From: Pediococcus acidilactici
Lineage (GTDB): Bacteria > Bacillota > Bacilli > Lactobacillales > Lactobacillaceae
Assembly: GCA_024970065.1 (NCBI GenBank)
Contig: CP103908.1
Coordinates: forward strand, 558,001-622,000
Direction of reading: 5' to 3'
Length of the DNA stretch: 64,000 nt
Within the stretch, counting starts at the first letter, position 1. Each line of letters opens with the position of its first letter. A program made the position numbers and the translations under genes. The notes below the pieces were generated by a model. It was not told where the DNA came from. It saw nothing but the letters and a program-made list of their open reading frames with translations, and made no database searches. Shown piece after piece: positions 48,557 through 57,708 of this stretch.

Positions 48557-49043
48557 CTAATTTAAACGTGCTAAAGATTTCATTTGCCGAAAATTTGAAG
48601 TGTATTCTGGTAAATTATTAAATTGATATTTTAAATCTTTCTTAGATACACTTTTTAATTTCTGAGGATTAGTATTTGTTTTTACTACGTATTTTCCCTC
48701 CTACTCTAATATTATTAAAATCCTTAAAATCAGCCTTTTTAACAGCTCCCATACATTTTGGCAACATCAAGTTAAGCATTTTAACGGTTTGTTTATCTGT
48801 AATTCCTTGTTTACCTTTAACGGTAATTTGAACTGTGACATCTTTAGAGTTTAGAATAAGTCCTTTAATTGGTGATACTTTGACTCTTTTAGTATATTTT
48901 TTAACGCTTTTTTATTCTTTTTCGGAAGTAACGTGGATGGTTTTAGCAGAAACCGAGTGTTGGTTATATGTAAAAAAGGTATACAAACTACCAGGAACAA
49001 GGTTAAAGCTAAAATAGTTCTCTTTATAATAAAATTTCTTCAT
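48557..49043 (-). pseudogene. Decayed secreted protein gene
   Basis: Starting at ATG 49043, MKKFYYK is followed, after a one-base shift, by a signal-peptide-like RTILALTLFLVVCIPF. The original frame then gives VSAKTIHVTSEKE, an in-frame stop, and a long open piece KSVKKYTKRVKVSPIKGLILNS through GITDKQTVKMLNLMLPKCMGAVKKADFKDFNNI. Another shift near 48680 leads to VKTNTNPQKLKSVSKKDLKYQFNNLPEYTSNFRQM and a normal stop. So a secreted protein of about 160 residues has at least three disabling mutations. No family is recognised. Confidence 0.6.
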
Positions 49044-49074
49044 AAAAATTATAAAATCATGCCTTAAATTCTAC

Positions 49075-49920
49075 CTATTTCTCCACCGAACTAGTCCCAT
49101 CCGCGTAATTCAACTTCACGCCGTCTTGGACGTTGAAGATGAAGACATTGAAATGAATGTCGTTGTCGCCGATGGACTGGGCTTCCATTTGGACGCCGCG
49201 GGCTAACAAGTCGTTGCCGTTGAAAATGGGGGTGACGCGGTAACGAACGTAGTGTTTAGGGTCCTGTTTTAGGTAGTAGGCGATGTCCATTTCATGCGCA
49301 AGCATTTCTGGCGAATTCAATGAACGGGTTCCGGTCATTAGGTTTTTTAAGTTATTGTTTTGGCCGGTTAATTGGTAGCCAATTAAGTGACTACGGTTAT
49401 ATAACCATCCCGAAGCAATCCGCTTATTGTGCCAACCGGTGGGGTTTACGGTTAGCGGTTCGCGTTTGGCGGTGGGCATCAAGGATTGGTTTAGCATGGC
49501 GTTGGCAGCCGTCGCCCGGTTGAGGTGGTCAAGGTTGCCGTAACGTTGCCAAGCCCCTTTGTCGGTAGATAGATCAGCCTTGGAAAACTTCGGCTGATTG
49601 TGGTTAACGACGACTTCCTGTTGCCCAGCATAATTTAGCTTGGCAAGGTTAGCGGTATCGGTTTGTTTGGTAGCCGCCGATTGATGAAGTTGTTTCTTCT
49701 TGTGGTTTAGTTGTTTGGTGAGCCGGCCATTTTTAGCCTGTGCTTTTGCAATCTTTTGCTTCAGCTCCCGGTTTTCCTTCTGAAGTTTATGGGTGGCTTT
49801 GCGGTGCGGATGGGTGTACTTCACCACGGTCTTTGCTTGAACCGTTGGAGTAGGGTGGTAAACCACGCTACCCATCAAAAATGGCACGACTACTAATAGT
49901 AATTTTGCTTTTAATTTCAT
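49075..49920 (-). CDS. Secreted DNA/RNA non-specific endonuclease
   Basis: A 281-residue protein with a signal peptide (LKAKLLLVVVPFLMGSVVYHPTPTVQAKT), a Lys/Gln-rich coiled coil (about residues 40-85) and a beta-beta-alpha metal nuclease domain. SGWLYNRSHLIGYQLTGQNNNLKNLMTGTRSLN carries the likely catalytic His and the Asn metal ligand, as in streptococcal EndA/Spd-type nucleases. It degrades external DNA for nutrition, uptake or biofilm control. Its ATG overlaps the stop of the upstream gene (TAATG), so the two are coupled. Confidence 0.85.
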   Translation of the reverse strand: MKLKAKLLLVVVPFLMGSVVYHPTPTVQAKTVVKYTHPHRKATHKLQKENRELKQKIAKAQAKNGRLTKQLNHKKKQLHQSAATKQTDTANLAKLNYAGQQEVVVNHNQPKFSKADLSTDKGAWQRYGNLDHLNRATAANAMLNQSLMPTAKREPLTVNPTGWHNKRIASGWLYNRSHLIGYQLTGQNNNLKNLMTGTRSLNSPEMLAHEMDIAYYLKQDPKHYVRYRVTPIFNGNDLLARGVQMEAQSIGDNDIHFNVFIFNVQDGVKLNYADGTSSVEK

Positions 49921-50831
49921 TATCTCAACGCCTTTCGATAACCTGCAGCTTGGGCTTCCGCTTCGGAATGGAAGTGAACTGCGTTAGCTGAATTCATGTG
50001 GTAACCAGCTTGCCCAGGGACGTGGTAAATGTGGGAATTAACGTTACCAATAATGTCCTGAGCGGTTCCGGTGTATGTATCGCCTTCGTCATCATTTGCT
50101 TGTGCTGCGGATTGTTGCCGAGCGGCCTGGCGACTTTGTTGGGCAGCGGCCCGACTTTGCGCTGCGGCCGCTTTTTGTTGTGCTTGGGCCGCCTTTTTAA
50201 ATGAGGCCGCGGCTGCCTTACTTTCACTCTCGGCGCGTGCTGCGGCTGCTATGCTTGCCGCGGCCGAGCGTGAGGAAGCTTCTTCGCGCTTGGCTTTGGA
50301 AGTGGCGATTGCGGTGGTGGCCTCCGCTTTCTCACTAGCTAAGGTTGCGTTCTCGTGCTTAACCTTTTTTAGTTGGGCAACGAGTGCGGCGTGCTTTGCC
50401 TTAGCGGCTTGGTAATCTTTTTGGTCACTGCGCGCCACTTTGTGGACCACGTGGGTGCTTTCTACTTGAGCAGCGGATGAACTAGACTCCGTATCCGGGA
50501 TAAACTGCGCTGCTCCCACAAATAAAACGGCACTCAAAATTACGGGAACAATTGCGGACCGGGCTGATTTCTTATGAAATAAATCAATAATCAGGGCAAT
50601 TACGAATGAAATCAAACCAGCAAACCCCAGTAATGATACGGCAGTGGCAAAGGATGTACTTTGGGCGATCACTAAAAGCATCAGCCAAATTGCCCAGACG
50701 GTTAGTCCCGAAAAGACTCGTGGATAATTACTTTTTGCCCAAAGGCGGTCTTTACTCCACCGGTAGGCATAATAACTCAATGAAATTGGAAAAAAGAGGA
50801 TGATTAATCCCCATTTTAGGTACTTTGGCAT
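49920..50831 (-). CDS. Membrane protein with Ala-rich coiled coil and C-terminal sunset-like domain
   Basis: A 303-residue protein. About four membrane helices lie in residues 5-112, then a long Ala/Lys/Glu/Gln coiled coil (about 135-240), then a short domain SHIYHVPGQAGYHMNSANAVHFHSEAEAQAAGYRKALR. The last part resembles the sunset or Ada-metal-binding-like module often fused to or found with secreted nucleases, with HFHS replacing the usual CxS. The GGAGG ribosome site precedes ATG 50831. Coupling to the nuclease gene suggests it anchors or assists the nuclease at the cell surface. Confidence 0.7.
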   Translation of the reverse strand: MPKYLKWGLIILFFPISLSYYAYRWSKDRLWAKSNYPRVFSGLTVWAIWLMLLVIAQSTSFATAVSLLGFAGLISFVIALIIDLFHKKSARSAIVPVILSAVLFVGAAQFIPDTESSSSAAQVESTHVVHKVARSDQKDYQAAKAKHAALVAQLKKVKHENATLASEKAEATTAIATSKAKREEASSRSAAASIAAAARAESESKAAAASFKKAAQAQQKAAAAQSRAAAQQSRQAARQQSAAQANDDEGDTYTGTAQDIIGNVNSHIYHVPGQAGYHMNSANAVHFHSEAEAQAAGYRKALR

Positions 50832-50908
50832 AAAAGCTCCTCCAGTTGTTAAATTTTCCCCTTTAATAGAATACTATAGCGGGTCACGGGAAGAAAAGAG
50901 CTTTTATG

Positions 50909-50959
50909 TTGACAAATGTAAACCTGCCTTTTATACTAATCATGAAGGTTACAAATGTA
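50909..50959 (+). promoter_or_regulatory. Copper operon promoter and two cop boxes
   Basis: TTGACA (50909-50914), a 17-base spacer and TATACT (50932-50937) form a near-ideal promoter. Cop boxes of the form KACANNTGTA are GACAAATGTA (50911-50920), overlapping the -35, and TACAAATGTA (50950-50959), just downstream. CopY bound here would block RNA polymerase until copper displaces its zinc. Confidence 0.85.
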
Positions 50960-50983
50960 AACGTAAAAGGGAGGAATGCCACG

Positions 50984-51439
50984 ATGGAAAATACCGCAAC
51001 GGAACTTAGCGGCGCCGAATGGGAAATTATGCGGATTGTTTGGACGCTCGGCGAGGCGAAGAGCACGGAAATTGTTCACTTGATGCAGCAATCAAAAAAG
51101 TGGACGGCTTCCACCATCAAAACGCTATTACGCCGGTTAGTGGCCAAGGGCGCGTTGCGTACCGAACGGCTGGGTCGGAAGTTTATTTACCATCCCACCA
51201 TTGCCGAAAAACAGGCGATGGAGGCAACGACCACCGAGCTCTTTGACCACATGTGCAACATGAAGAAGGGGCAGGTAATCACCAATTTAGTTGCCCAGAC
51301 TACCTTAAGTAAGCAGGATATTAGCAATTTACAGGAGTTATTGCAACAAAAAGCCTCCACCGCGCCAGAAAAGGTGGAATGCAATTGCCTTCCGGAAACG
51401 GATTGTGACGAAACTTGCACCATGAAAGAGGGGGATTAG
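50984..51439 (+). CDS. copY: CopY-family copper-responsive repressor
   Basis: A 151-residue BlaI/MecI/CopY winged-helix repressor: LSGAEWEIMRIVWTLGEAKSTEIVHLMQQSKKWTASTIKTLLRRLVAKGAL is the DNA-binding domain, and the C-terminus has the metal-binding cysteines CNCLPETDCDETC, a slight variant of CxCx4CxC. GGGAGG selects ATG 50984 within the longer frame. It is the first gene of the copper operon and is autoregulated through the cop boxes. Confidence 0.93.
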   Translation: MENTATELSGAEWEIMRIVWTLGEAKSTEIVHLMQQSKKWTASTIKTLLRRLVAKGALRTERLGRKFIYHPTIAEKQAMEATTTELFDHMCNMKKGQVITNLVAQTTLSKQDISNLQELLQQKASTAPEKVECNCLPETDCDETCTMKEGD

Positions 51440-51814
51440 ATGATGACGAGATTGATTGTTTTAATAGTAGGATTAGCGCTAATTGGTTTTATCGTTTGGT
51501 GGTTCTTCGGTAAACACGAAGCCCAATCGGAAGTGGCGGAAGTTACTGGCGATACCCAGACGGTTGATGTAGAAGTCAACGGGGGTTATTCTCCCGAAAA
51601 GATTGTTTTGAAAAAGGGCGTTCCGGCAGTTCTAAACTTTACCCGGAAGGATCCGTCAAGCTGTTTGGACCGGGTGGTTTTCGCGGACTTTGGGATTAAC
51701 CAAGCCTTACCGCAAAACCAAACCGTGCCAATCAAAATCGATACCAGCAAGGCTGGCGAATATCCGTGGGCATGCGGAATGGATATGTTCCATGGCAAAG
51801 TCGAAGTTAAATAG
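51440..51814 (+). CDS. Membrane-anchored cupredoxin-domain protein
   Basis: A 124-residue protein with an N-terminal membrane helix (LIVLIVGLALIGFIVWWFFG) and an extracytoplasmic cupredoxin domain: VDVEVNGGYSPEKIVLKKGVPAVLNFTRKDPSSCLDRVVF ... YPWACGMDMFHGKVEVK. Cys and Met residues in SSCLD and ACGMDM are the likely copper ligands. It probably collects copper outside the membrane and delivers it to or takes it from the ATPase. It starts directly at the copY stop. Confidence 0.85.
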   Translation: MMTRLIVLIVGLALIGFIVWWFFGKHEAQSEVAEVTGDTQTVDVEVNGGYSPEKIVLKKGVPAVLNFTRKDPSSCLDRVVFADFGINQALPQNQTVPIKIDTSKAGEYPWACGMDMFHGKVEVK

Positions 51815-51832
51815 CTAAGGGAGGTTATTTAA

Positions 51833-52105
51833 ATGAAAGAGCAAATGCAAGTTGTTGACGTTACGGTTGCCGGTGGTTATCAACCGGCCGAAGTGCATTT
51901 CCAAAAGGGAGTTCCCGCACAAATTAACTTTCGGCGGACCAGCCCACAAGGTTGTTTGGACGTGGTGCATTCTCCGCAACTAGGTTTTGAAGAGCAGTTA
52001 CCGCTTGACGAAACCAAGTCGGTCACCGTCAATACGGACCACGCGGGGGAATTCCCGTTTAGCTGTGGAATGGACATGTTTAGCGGGAAAGTGGTGATTG
52101 AGTAA
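51833..52105 (+). CDS. Cytosolic cupredoxin-like protein
   Basis: A 90-residue protein with the same domain as its neighbour but no signal or anchor: [47 protein letters not shown] ... [22 protein letters not shown] and SCGMDM repeat the putative Cys/Met ligands. Being cytosolic, it may take the place of the CopZ chaperone, which is absent here. The pair likely arose by duplication, with one copy gaining or losing the anchor. Its stop overlaps the ATPase start. Confidence 0.82.
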   Translation: MKEQMQVVDVTVAGGYQPAEVHFQKGVPAQINFRRTSPQGCLDVVHSPQLGFEEQLPLDETKSVTVNTDHAGEFPFSCGMDMFSGKVVIE

Positions 52106-54030
52106 TGAAGATTACAACTCGTTTTTGGATTTCGTTAATTTTTTCGTTACCAATGTTGCTCGAAATGATCTTAAAACCATGGGGGTTCATGCTTCCCGGT
52201 GGCCACTGGACAATGTTAGCCTTAACCACCGTGGTTATGGCGTTGTCCGCCCGCCCATTTGCGCAAAGTGCGTGGGCCTCGTTTAAAAAACACCATTCCA
52301 ACATGGATACGCTGGTGGCAATCGGGACCGCGACGGCGTACTTCTACAGCATTTACGCGATGATTACCGGCCAAGCGGTCTTCTTTGAAAGTGCGGCATT
52401 CGTTACCACCTTCGTCCTATTGGGCCAAGTTTTTGAAGAAAAAATGCGGAACAATGCTTCGGAAGCGGTCGAAAAGCTGGTTAATTTGCAAGCTAAGGAA
52501 GCCGAAGTGCTCCGCAACGGAAAGTACGTCAAGGTGCCGCTCAGCGAAGTGGCCGTGGGCGACCAGATTCGGGTACGGCCGGGCGAAAAGATTGCCGTTG
52601 ACGGAGTGATTGAATCGGGTTCCTCGACGATTGACGAATCAATGGTGACGGGGGAAAGCATGCCGGTAACTAAAAAGGCTGGCGACCACGTGATTGGCTC
52701 GACGATTAATAACACCGGGACCTTCGTCTTTAAAGCTAGCAAAGTTGGCAACGACACCATGTTGGCGCAAATTGTTGAATTGGTGAAGAAGGCCCAAAAC
52801 AGCCATGCTCCAATCCAGAATTTGACCGACCGGGTTTCCGATATTTTCGTGCCGGTGGTCTTGATCTTGGCAATCGCGACTTTCTTAGTATGGTACGTCT
52901 TTCTCGGGGCTACGCTAGCCCACGCGTTGATCTTCGCGGTTTCGGTCGTGGTAATTGCGTGTCCATGTGCCCTTGGTTTGGCAACCCCCACGGCGTTAAT
53001 GGTCGGTACTGGCCGGGGTGCTAAGATGGGAATTTTAATCAAAAACGGTGAAGTTTTGGAAAAGGTCAACGAAGTTAAAACCATTATCTTTGATAAGACC
53101 GGCACGGTTACTAACGGTACTCCGGAAGTGACCGACGTGGTTGGCGACCGTGACCAGGTTTTACGGGTGGCAGCTAGCCTCGAACAATCTTCCGAACATC
53201 CCTTAGCGACCGCAATCACTAAGGCGGCGCAAAAAGCGGACATCGCTCCGGCTCCGGTCACTAACTTTACGGCCGTGGAAGGCAAGGGTGTAAAAGCGCA
53301 GCTAAACGGCAAAACTGCTTTAGTAGGGAACGAAAAGTTATTGGATGACCTTGCCATCGACGAGCAGTGGCAAAATGCGATGATGGATTTACAAAAGGCG
53401 GCGAAAACGGTGGTCGTGGTGGCACTAGACAACCGGGTGATGGGTTTAATTGCCATCCAAGACGCACCCAAGCCCACTTCTAAGGCGGCCATTGCCGAAT
53501 TAAAGGCCCAAGGGTTACAACCAGTCATGCTAACCGGGGATAACCACGTGGTGGCCAAGGCGATTGCGCGGCAGGTCGGCATCGACACGGTAATTGCCGA
53601 AGTCCTTCCACGGGATAAGGCCGAACGGGTAAAGAATTTCCAAAAGACCGGCAAGGTTGCCTTCGTCGGGGATGGTATCAATGACGCTCCCGCGTTGAGT
53701 ACCGCAGACGTCGGAATCGCAATGGGTTCCGGAACCGACATTGCAATTGAGTCTGGTGGCATTGTACTAGTGAAAAACGATTTGCGTGACGTTGCAAAAG
53801 CGTTGGAATTGAGCCGCAAGACCTTTAACCGGATTAAGTTAAACCTCTTCTGGGCGTTCATTTACAACGTTCTGGGGATTCCGGTGGCGGCCGGCGTTTT
53901 CTACCTCGCTGGAATTATCCTCAGTCCTGAATTAGCAGGCTTAGCAATGGCGTTTAGTTCACTATCCGTAGTTACGAGTTCGGTACTCTTGAACCGGACG
54001 AAAATTGCGCCGAAGTCGGCGACGGCATAA
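52105..54030 (+). CDS. copA: Copper-transporting P1B-type ATPase
   Basis: A 641-residue CPx-ATPase. It has eight expected helices, an actuator TGES (in [11 protein letters not shown]), the membrane CPC motif (Cys286, Cys288), phosphorylated Asp330 in [21 protein letters not shown] with the HP dipeptide, and [10 protein letters not shown]. It lacks the N-terminal heavy-metal-binding domain found in most CopA, being shorter by one to two such domains. Function is copper export. The adjacent cytosolic cupredoxin-like protein could supply the missing metal-docking function. Confidence 0.93.
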   Translation: MKITTRFWISLIFSLPMLLEMILKPWGFMLPGGHWTMLALTTVVMALSARPFAQSAWASFKKHHSNMDTLVAIGTATAYFYSIYAMITGQAVFFESAAFVTTFVLLGQVFEEKMRNNASEAVEKLVNLQAKEAEVLRNGKYVKVPLSEVAVGDQIRVRPGEKIAVDGVIESGSSTIDESMVTGESMPVTKKAGDHVIGSTINNTGTFVFKASKVGNDTMLAQIVELVKKAQNSHAPIQNLTDRVSDIFVPVVLILAIATFLVWYVFLGATLAHALIFAVSVVVIACPCALGLATPTALMVGTGRGAKMGILIKNGEVLEKVNEVKTIIFDKTGTVTNGTPEVTDVVGDRDQVLRVAASLEQSSEHPLATAITKAAQKADIAPAPVTNFTAVEGKGVKAQLNGKTALVGNEKLLDDLAIDEQWQNAMMDLQKAAKTVVVVALDNRVMGLIAIQDAPKPTSKAAIAELKAQGLQPVMLTGDNHVVAKAIARQVGIDTVIAEVLPRDKAERVKNFQKTGKVAFVGDGINDAPALSTADVGIAMGSGTDIAIESGGIVLVKNDLRDVAKALELSRKTFNRIKLNLFWAFIYNVLGIPVAAGVFYLAGIILSPELAGLAMAFSSLSVVTSSVLLNRTKIAPKSATA

Positions 54031-54125
54031 TAAAAGAAGCTGAGAAAAAACTAAAAATTATTTTGGCGTTTTGACTTTAATAAAGTCGAAACGTGCGCCA
54101 AAAGTTATTTTATTTCGCTTAACCA

Positions 54126-54170
54126 AAAAACGAGCGTTATGCCAAATTTAGGCATAACGCTCGTTTTTTT
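54126..54170. terminator. Strong terminator of the copper operon
   Basis: AAACGAGCGTTATGCC and GGCATAACGCTCGTTT with a T-run. A second, weaker hairpin (TTTTGGCG...CGCCAAAA, 54061-54106) precedes it and contains the word TCGAAACGTGC, also found in the 63.6 kb repeats. Confidence 0.88.
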
Positions 54171-54221
54171 ATGCTTGCAAACTACCAACCTTTGTTCCAC
54201 GCTCTTTTTGGTATCGAGTAA

Positions 54222-54749
54222 TTAGGCAAAACTAGTATTCTTCAACCACGGACGAACCAAGAAGTAAAAGGCAAGGTAGCCAATCACTACTCCAGTCGCG
54301 TTGGTGAGGACGTCGGTAATGTCCACGGTACGTTGGATGTTAATGATCATGTCCAAAATTAGTTGGTTACCTTCGTTGAAAATCCCGACTAGGCCTGCGC
54401 AGAGAATTACGCCCAGCCAATTTAGGTGCCGGTGGAATAAAATTCCGAGGTAAACGCCAGCTGGAATCGTCATTACGATGTTCATGTACGAGCCCATCGA
54501 GCGCAATGCCGAAGGGTAGTAAATGATTTTAGCGTGGTGCCAGTAGAAGTAGCGGGCGTAATACGCGTACGGATCAAAGAAGTATTGTCCGGGGGTGAAT
54601 AAGAGCCACGCTACACAAACCAGGTACACCGCTAAACTACCAAAAACTACGGCCCGGTCCAGCGAAGGGCGACGTTCGTAAGCAATCAAACAGCCAATCA
54701 CAATGACTAACGCGAGGCCAAGAAAAGGGATGTACTTAATAATAAACAT
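54222..54749 (-). CDS. VanZ-family membrane protein
   Basis: A 175-residue protein with four to five membrane helices. FNEGNQLILDMIINIQRTVDITDVLTNATGVVIGY is the VanZ-like signature near the C-terminus. Family members are linked to teicoplanin tolerance in some species, but for most the function is unknown. GGAGG precedes ATG 54749. It is probably monocistronic or read after the permease. Confidence 0.85.
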   Translation of the reverse strand: MFIIKYIPFLGLALVIVIGCLIAYERRPSLDRAVVFGSLAVYLVCVAWLLFTPGQYFFDPYAYYARYFYWHHAKIIYYPSALRSMGSYMNIVMTIPAGVYLGILFHRHLNWLGVILCAGLVGIFNEGNQLILDMIINIQRTVDITDVLTNATGVVIGYLAFYFLVRPWLKNTSFA

Positions 54750-54782
54750 TAGTTAGCCTCCTAATTTAGTTATGCATTTATC

Positions 54783-56105
54783 TTAACGATTAGCACGATT
54801 GGTCGCAAGAAATACGGGGATTCCTAACAAAGTTATAATAATTCCGGTAATTGCTAGAACCGGTTGGTTGATAATGGTCATGACCAATACGAAAGCCCCA
54901 CCGAGGATCGCCACAATTGGCAATAGCGGATAAAGTGGCACCCGGTATGGTCGTTCTAATTCAGGTTGGGTGTGGCGTAACTTAATCACCGCGTAAAAGA
55001 TTAAAACGTTAAAAATCCACATTACAAAAATTAACATGTCGGTTAATAAGTCAAAAGAACCCACGCTGATCATCAAAAGGGCGATTACTAATTGTAATAG
55101 ACCGGCTACGTAGGGCACGCTGGTTCGGGAAAGGCGGCGTAACGCCCGACTAAATGGCAACGAATTTTCTAAAGCCATTGCGTAAGGTACCCGGATTCCA
55201 GTCATCGTATAGCCATTTAGTGCGCCATATACCGAAATTAAAATTCCGATGGTAACTAATTTACCACCGAGGTTACCTAGCAGGTGGGTGGCCGCGACGG
55301 ATGCAGCGTTAAGGTTGCCAGCAAGCTCGTGGATTGGTAAGGTTCGCAAAAAGATAAAGTTAATCACCAAGTAGACCACCATAATCCCGGTAAGACCTAG
55401 TCCAATTGCCAAGGGTAAGTCACGCTTGGGATTTTTCATTTCGCCAGCAATTGCGCCAATTCCAAGCCATCCGTCGTAAGCAAATAGGGTAGCTAGCAAG
55501 CCGCCGCTAAATCCGGTTAAGGTTTGGGAAAAGTGACTGTTTGCTGGCAGCAGGCTAAGGTGCACCGGACTACTGGAACCCAGTCCCCAAATAACGATCA
55601 CGACTAAGGGAATTAATTTGGCAATCAGGGCAATCGATTGTAACCGCGCCCCGTGCTTAGCGCCCAGCAGGTTAACTCCGGTGACCGACGCACCACAAAG
55701 CATGGCGATGGGGACCAAAAGACTATTGGATAAGTGCAATAAATTAATTAACTGGGTGCTGAAGATGATCGAAAGGGCGGCAATGTTAGCCGGAAAATAG
55801 ATCAAGGTTTGTGCCCAGCCCATTAAAAAACCGGTCAGTTTGCCGTAACTGGCTTCGAGATACTTAATTGCGCCTCCGGTCACGGGGATGGCTGCGGCAA
55901 GTTCGGCACTGGTTAGTCCACCGCAAATAGTCAAGATTCCCCCCGCTAGCCAAGCTAGTAAACTAAGCCCCGCGGATTGGGTACTGGCGGTGACGCTGGC
56001 TACTTTAAAGAAGACTCCCGCGCCGATTACCGTGCCCATTACGGTTGAAAAAGCTGCAAATAAACCGATGTTTTTTTGCAGCTGTTTTGAACTTGAATTA
56101 TTCAT
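54783..56105 (-). CDS. APC-superfamily amino-acid permease
   Basis: A 440-residue transporter with 12 predicted helices. Helix 1 has the unwound-region motif MGTVIGAGVFF, and SAELAAAIPVTGGAIKYLEASYGKLTGFLMGWAQ is typical of L-amino-acid transporter-like exchangers (SteT type). Likely substrates are serine, threonine or related amino acids; not resolvable further. GGGGG precedes the ATG. A hairpin (ACGAACG/CGTTCGT, 56119-56142) in its leader may be a regulatory site. Confidence 0.87.
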   Translation of the reverse strand: MNNSSSKQLQKNIGLFAAFSTVMGTVIGAGVFFKVASVTASTQSAGLSLLAWLAGGILTICGGLTSAELAAAIPVTGGAIKYLEASYGKLTGFLMGWAQTLIYFPANIAALSIIFSTQLINLLHLSNSLLVPIAMLCGASVTGVNLLGAKHGARLQSIALIAKLIPLVVIVIWGLGSSSPVHLSLLPANSHFSQTLTGFSGGLLATLFAYDGWLGIGAIAGEMKNPKRDLPLAIGLGLTGIMVVYLVINFIFLRTLPIHELAGNLNAASVAATHLLGNLGGKLVTIGILISVYGALNGYTMTGIRVPYAMALENSLPFSRALRRLSRTSVPYVAGLLQLVIALLMISVGSFDLLTDMLIFVMWIFNVLIFYAVIKLRHTQPELERPYRVPLYPLLPIVAILGGAFVLVMTIINQPVLAITGIIITLLGIPVFLATNRANR

Positions 56106-56223
56106 AAAAACCCCCTAAACGAACGCTACGATTAACGTTCGTGTTTTCTGAAAATATTTTTAATGATAATTCGAATATTATAGGGGATAAGTGTACAATA
56201 TTCAACAATGAGGAGGCGGCACG

Positions 56224-56991
56224 ATGAAACAAAATCTGCGCGCGGCTCAGCGTCCCCGGTTTGCAAAAGCAGCCGTTAAACGACAGCGTCGGCTGATTCT
56301 TTCCATCGTAGTCGCGCTAGCGCTGATAATTGCGGGAGGCTGGGCAATCTTTTTGCACGTCCAACAGCAAGAACAACGGGTCCTTTCGCCATATTCGATC
56401 CGTGGATGCGTGATTGACCAAGAAGACGGCATTGTTAATTTTCAAGACCTAACTAAGCAAAAAGTTAAATTTGTTTATTTAAACGCCACGACCGGCGCCA
56501 CTTATTTTGATGATTCGTTCAACACGAACTACGACCGTTTACGAGCTACCAACCTTAAAGTCGGGGTGGTGCATAACTTTAGTTTTGAAAAAAGCGCGGT
56601 TAAGCAGCTCCGCTTTATTAGTCGGAAGGTGAAAAGCAATACCGGACAATTACCAGTGGTGATTCGGGTGAGTTACTATGGGGATGATACGGCGGAAAAG
56701 GTAGACTGGAAAAAACAGGGGCCAATCTTAGCTGATTTAGTGCGCCAATTAGCGAATTACTACGGTCAACCGGTGGTAATTAAAACCACCCCGGAAATTC
56801 GGCGGCAATTGTACCCTAAGTACGTTAAGCAAAGTCGCTTCTGGCTAGAAGCGGAGAAAGCCCAGAAGGCCGATCAGCACGTGGAGTTTGTTGAATATGA
56901 TGACCAGCAAACGTTTAAAACTGACCACCGGAAAATTGATTTACCAGTGTCTTACTTTAATGGGGACCGACGGGAATGGCAAAAATATTAG
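56224..56991 (+). CDS. Membrane-anchored GH25-like protein lacking catalytic residues
   Basis: A 255-residue protein with a basic start, one membrane helix (LILSIVVALALIIAGGWAIFL) and an outward GH25 lysozyme-like domain: KVKFVYLNATTGATYFDDSFNTNYDRLRATNLKVGVVHNFSF, then LPVVIRVSYYGD and FNGDRREW. In active GH25 enzymes the corresponding motifs are GxDVSxxQG, KATEG and DxE. Here they are GCVIDQEDG (Asp to Val63), NATTG, and R148-V-S150. All acidic catalytic positions are gone, so it is probably a binding protein rather than a muramidase. GAGGAGG precedes the ATG. Confidence 0.78.
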   Translation: MKQNLRAAQRPRFAKAAVKRQRRLILSIVVALALIIAGGWAIFLHVQQQEQRVLSPYSIRGCVIDQEDGIVNFQDLTKQKVKFVYLNATTGATYFDDSFNTNYDRLRATNLKVGVVHNFSFEKSAVKQLRFISRKVKSNTGQLPVVIRVSYYGDDTAEKVDWKKQGPILADLVRQLANYYGQPVVIKTTPEIRRQLYPKYVKQSRFWLEAEKAQKADQHVEFVEYDDQQTFKTDHRKIDLPVSYFNGDRREWQKY

Positions 56992-56997
56992 TTTATA

Positions 56998-57052
56998 AAT
57001 AAAAGAGCTCGAAAATCACTCCTCTGCTTCAGGGTGATCCTCGGGCTCTTTT
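56998..57052. terminator. Bidirectional terminator between convergent genes
   Basis: AAAAGAGCTCGA, TCAC ... GTGA, and TCGGGCTCTTTTT form an interrupted stem. It includes the last codons of the minus-strand gene at 57016. Confidence 0.7.
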
Positions 57053-57396
57053 TCTGCATCAACAATTGCGTATGTTTCGTTGTTCGCCTCATCGTATACG
57101 CTGATGGGGCGGTATTCGTTCGCCTTGACGACGAGGTGGTAGCCAAAACGGTCGATAAAAGTAATTCGATAACTATCTAAATCTTCCACCACCGTTTTCA
57201 ACAACTTACCGTCGAGGTAGACGTCGTAATTAGGTAAAATTTTTAATTCGTGTTCGCGGTTAGTATTGGGCTCGTGGTACAACCAGGTCCCGGCAAAGAA
57301 AAACGGACTGACGGTTTCTTCAGTTTTATCGGTTTTTTTAGAATCGAAACGAATTAATGAAAAAAGGTCACCAAGTGCTGTTTTTTGCCAGTTCAT
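57016..57396 (-). CDS. DUF4828-like conserved protein
   Basis: A 126-residue soluble protein from ATG 57396 (AAGGAG upstream, which excludes the longer frame). It reads MNWQKTALGDLFSLIRFDSKK, then a beta-rich core FAGTWLYHEPNTNREHELKILPNYDVYLDGKLLKTVVEDLD and ISVYDEANNETYAI, and a very acidic tail. It matches my memory of a lactobacillus-specific DUF4828 family of unknown function. Confidence 0.65.
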   Translation of the reverse strand: MNWQKTALGDLFSLIRFDSKKTDKTEETVSPFFFAGTWLYHEPNTNREHELKILPNYDVYLDGKLLKTVVEDLDSYRITFIDRFGYHLVVKANEYRPISVYDEANNETYAIVDAEKEPEDHPEAEE

Positions 57397-57708
57397 ACGC
57401 CCATACTCCTTCTCTTTATTGTCCACTTAAATATAACATTATTTAGGTGGGCGAAGTAGTAAAACGGCTCAGTTTTTAGCACTTGTTAAGGAATTGAAGT
57501 AATCGAAATCGTTTTGTAATATTGCACCTTGTAACGATTAATGTAAGCGCTTATTAAGGGTAGTGATTTTTATGCCGGTAAATTTCCGCCAATTAATAAA
57601 AACGATTCGTTAAAGTAATGGCGAGGAAACATTTTTGCAATTCAACACTGAATAACTTACCTTAATTAATGTAGAATAGAGTTAACAATATATAAGGAGG
57701 AAAACAGC

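Noticed and set aside
52353..53861. A 502-codon open frame antisense to copA
   Set aside because: It mirrors the copper ATPase gene, has no family resemblance or ribosome site, and such frames arise from codon bias on the opposite strand.
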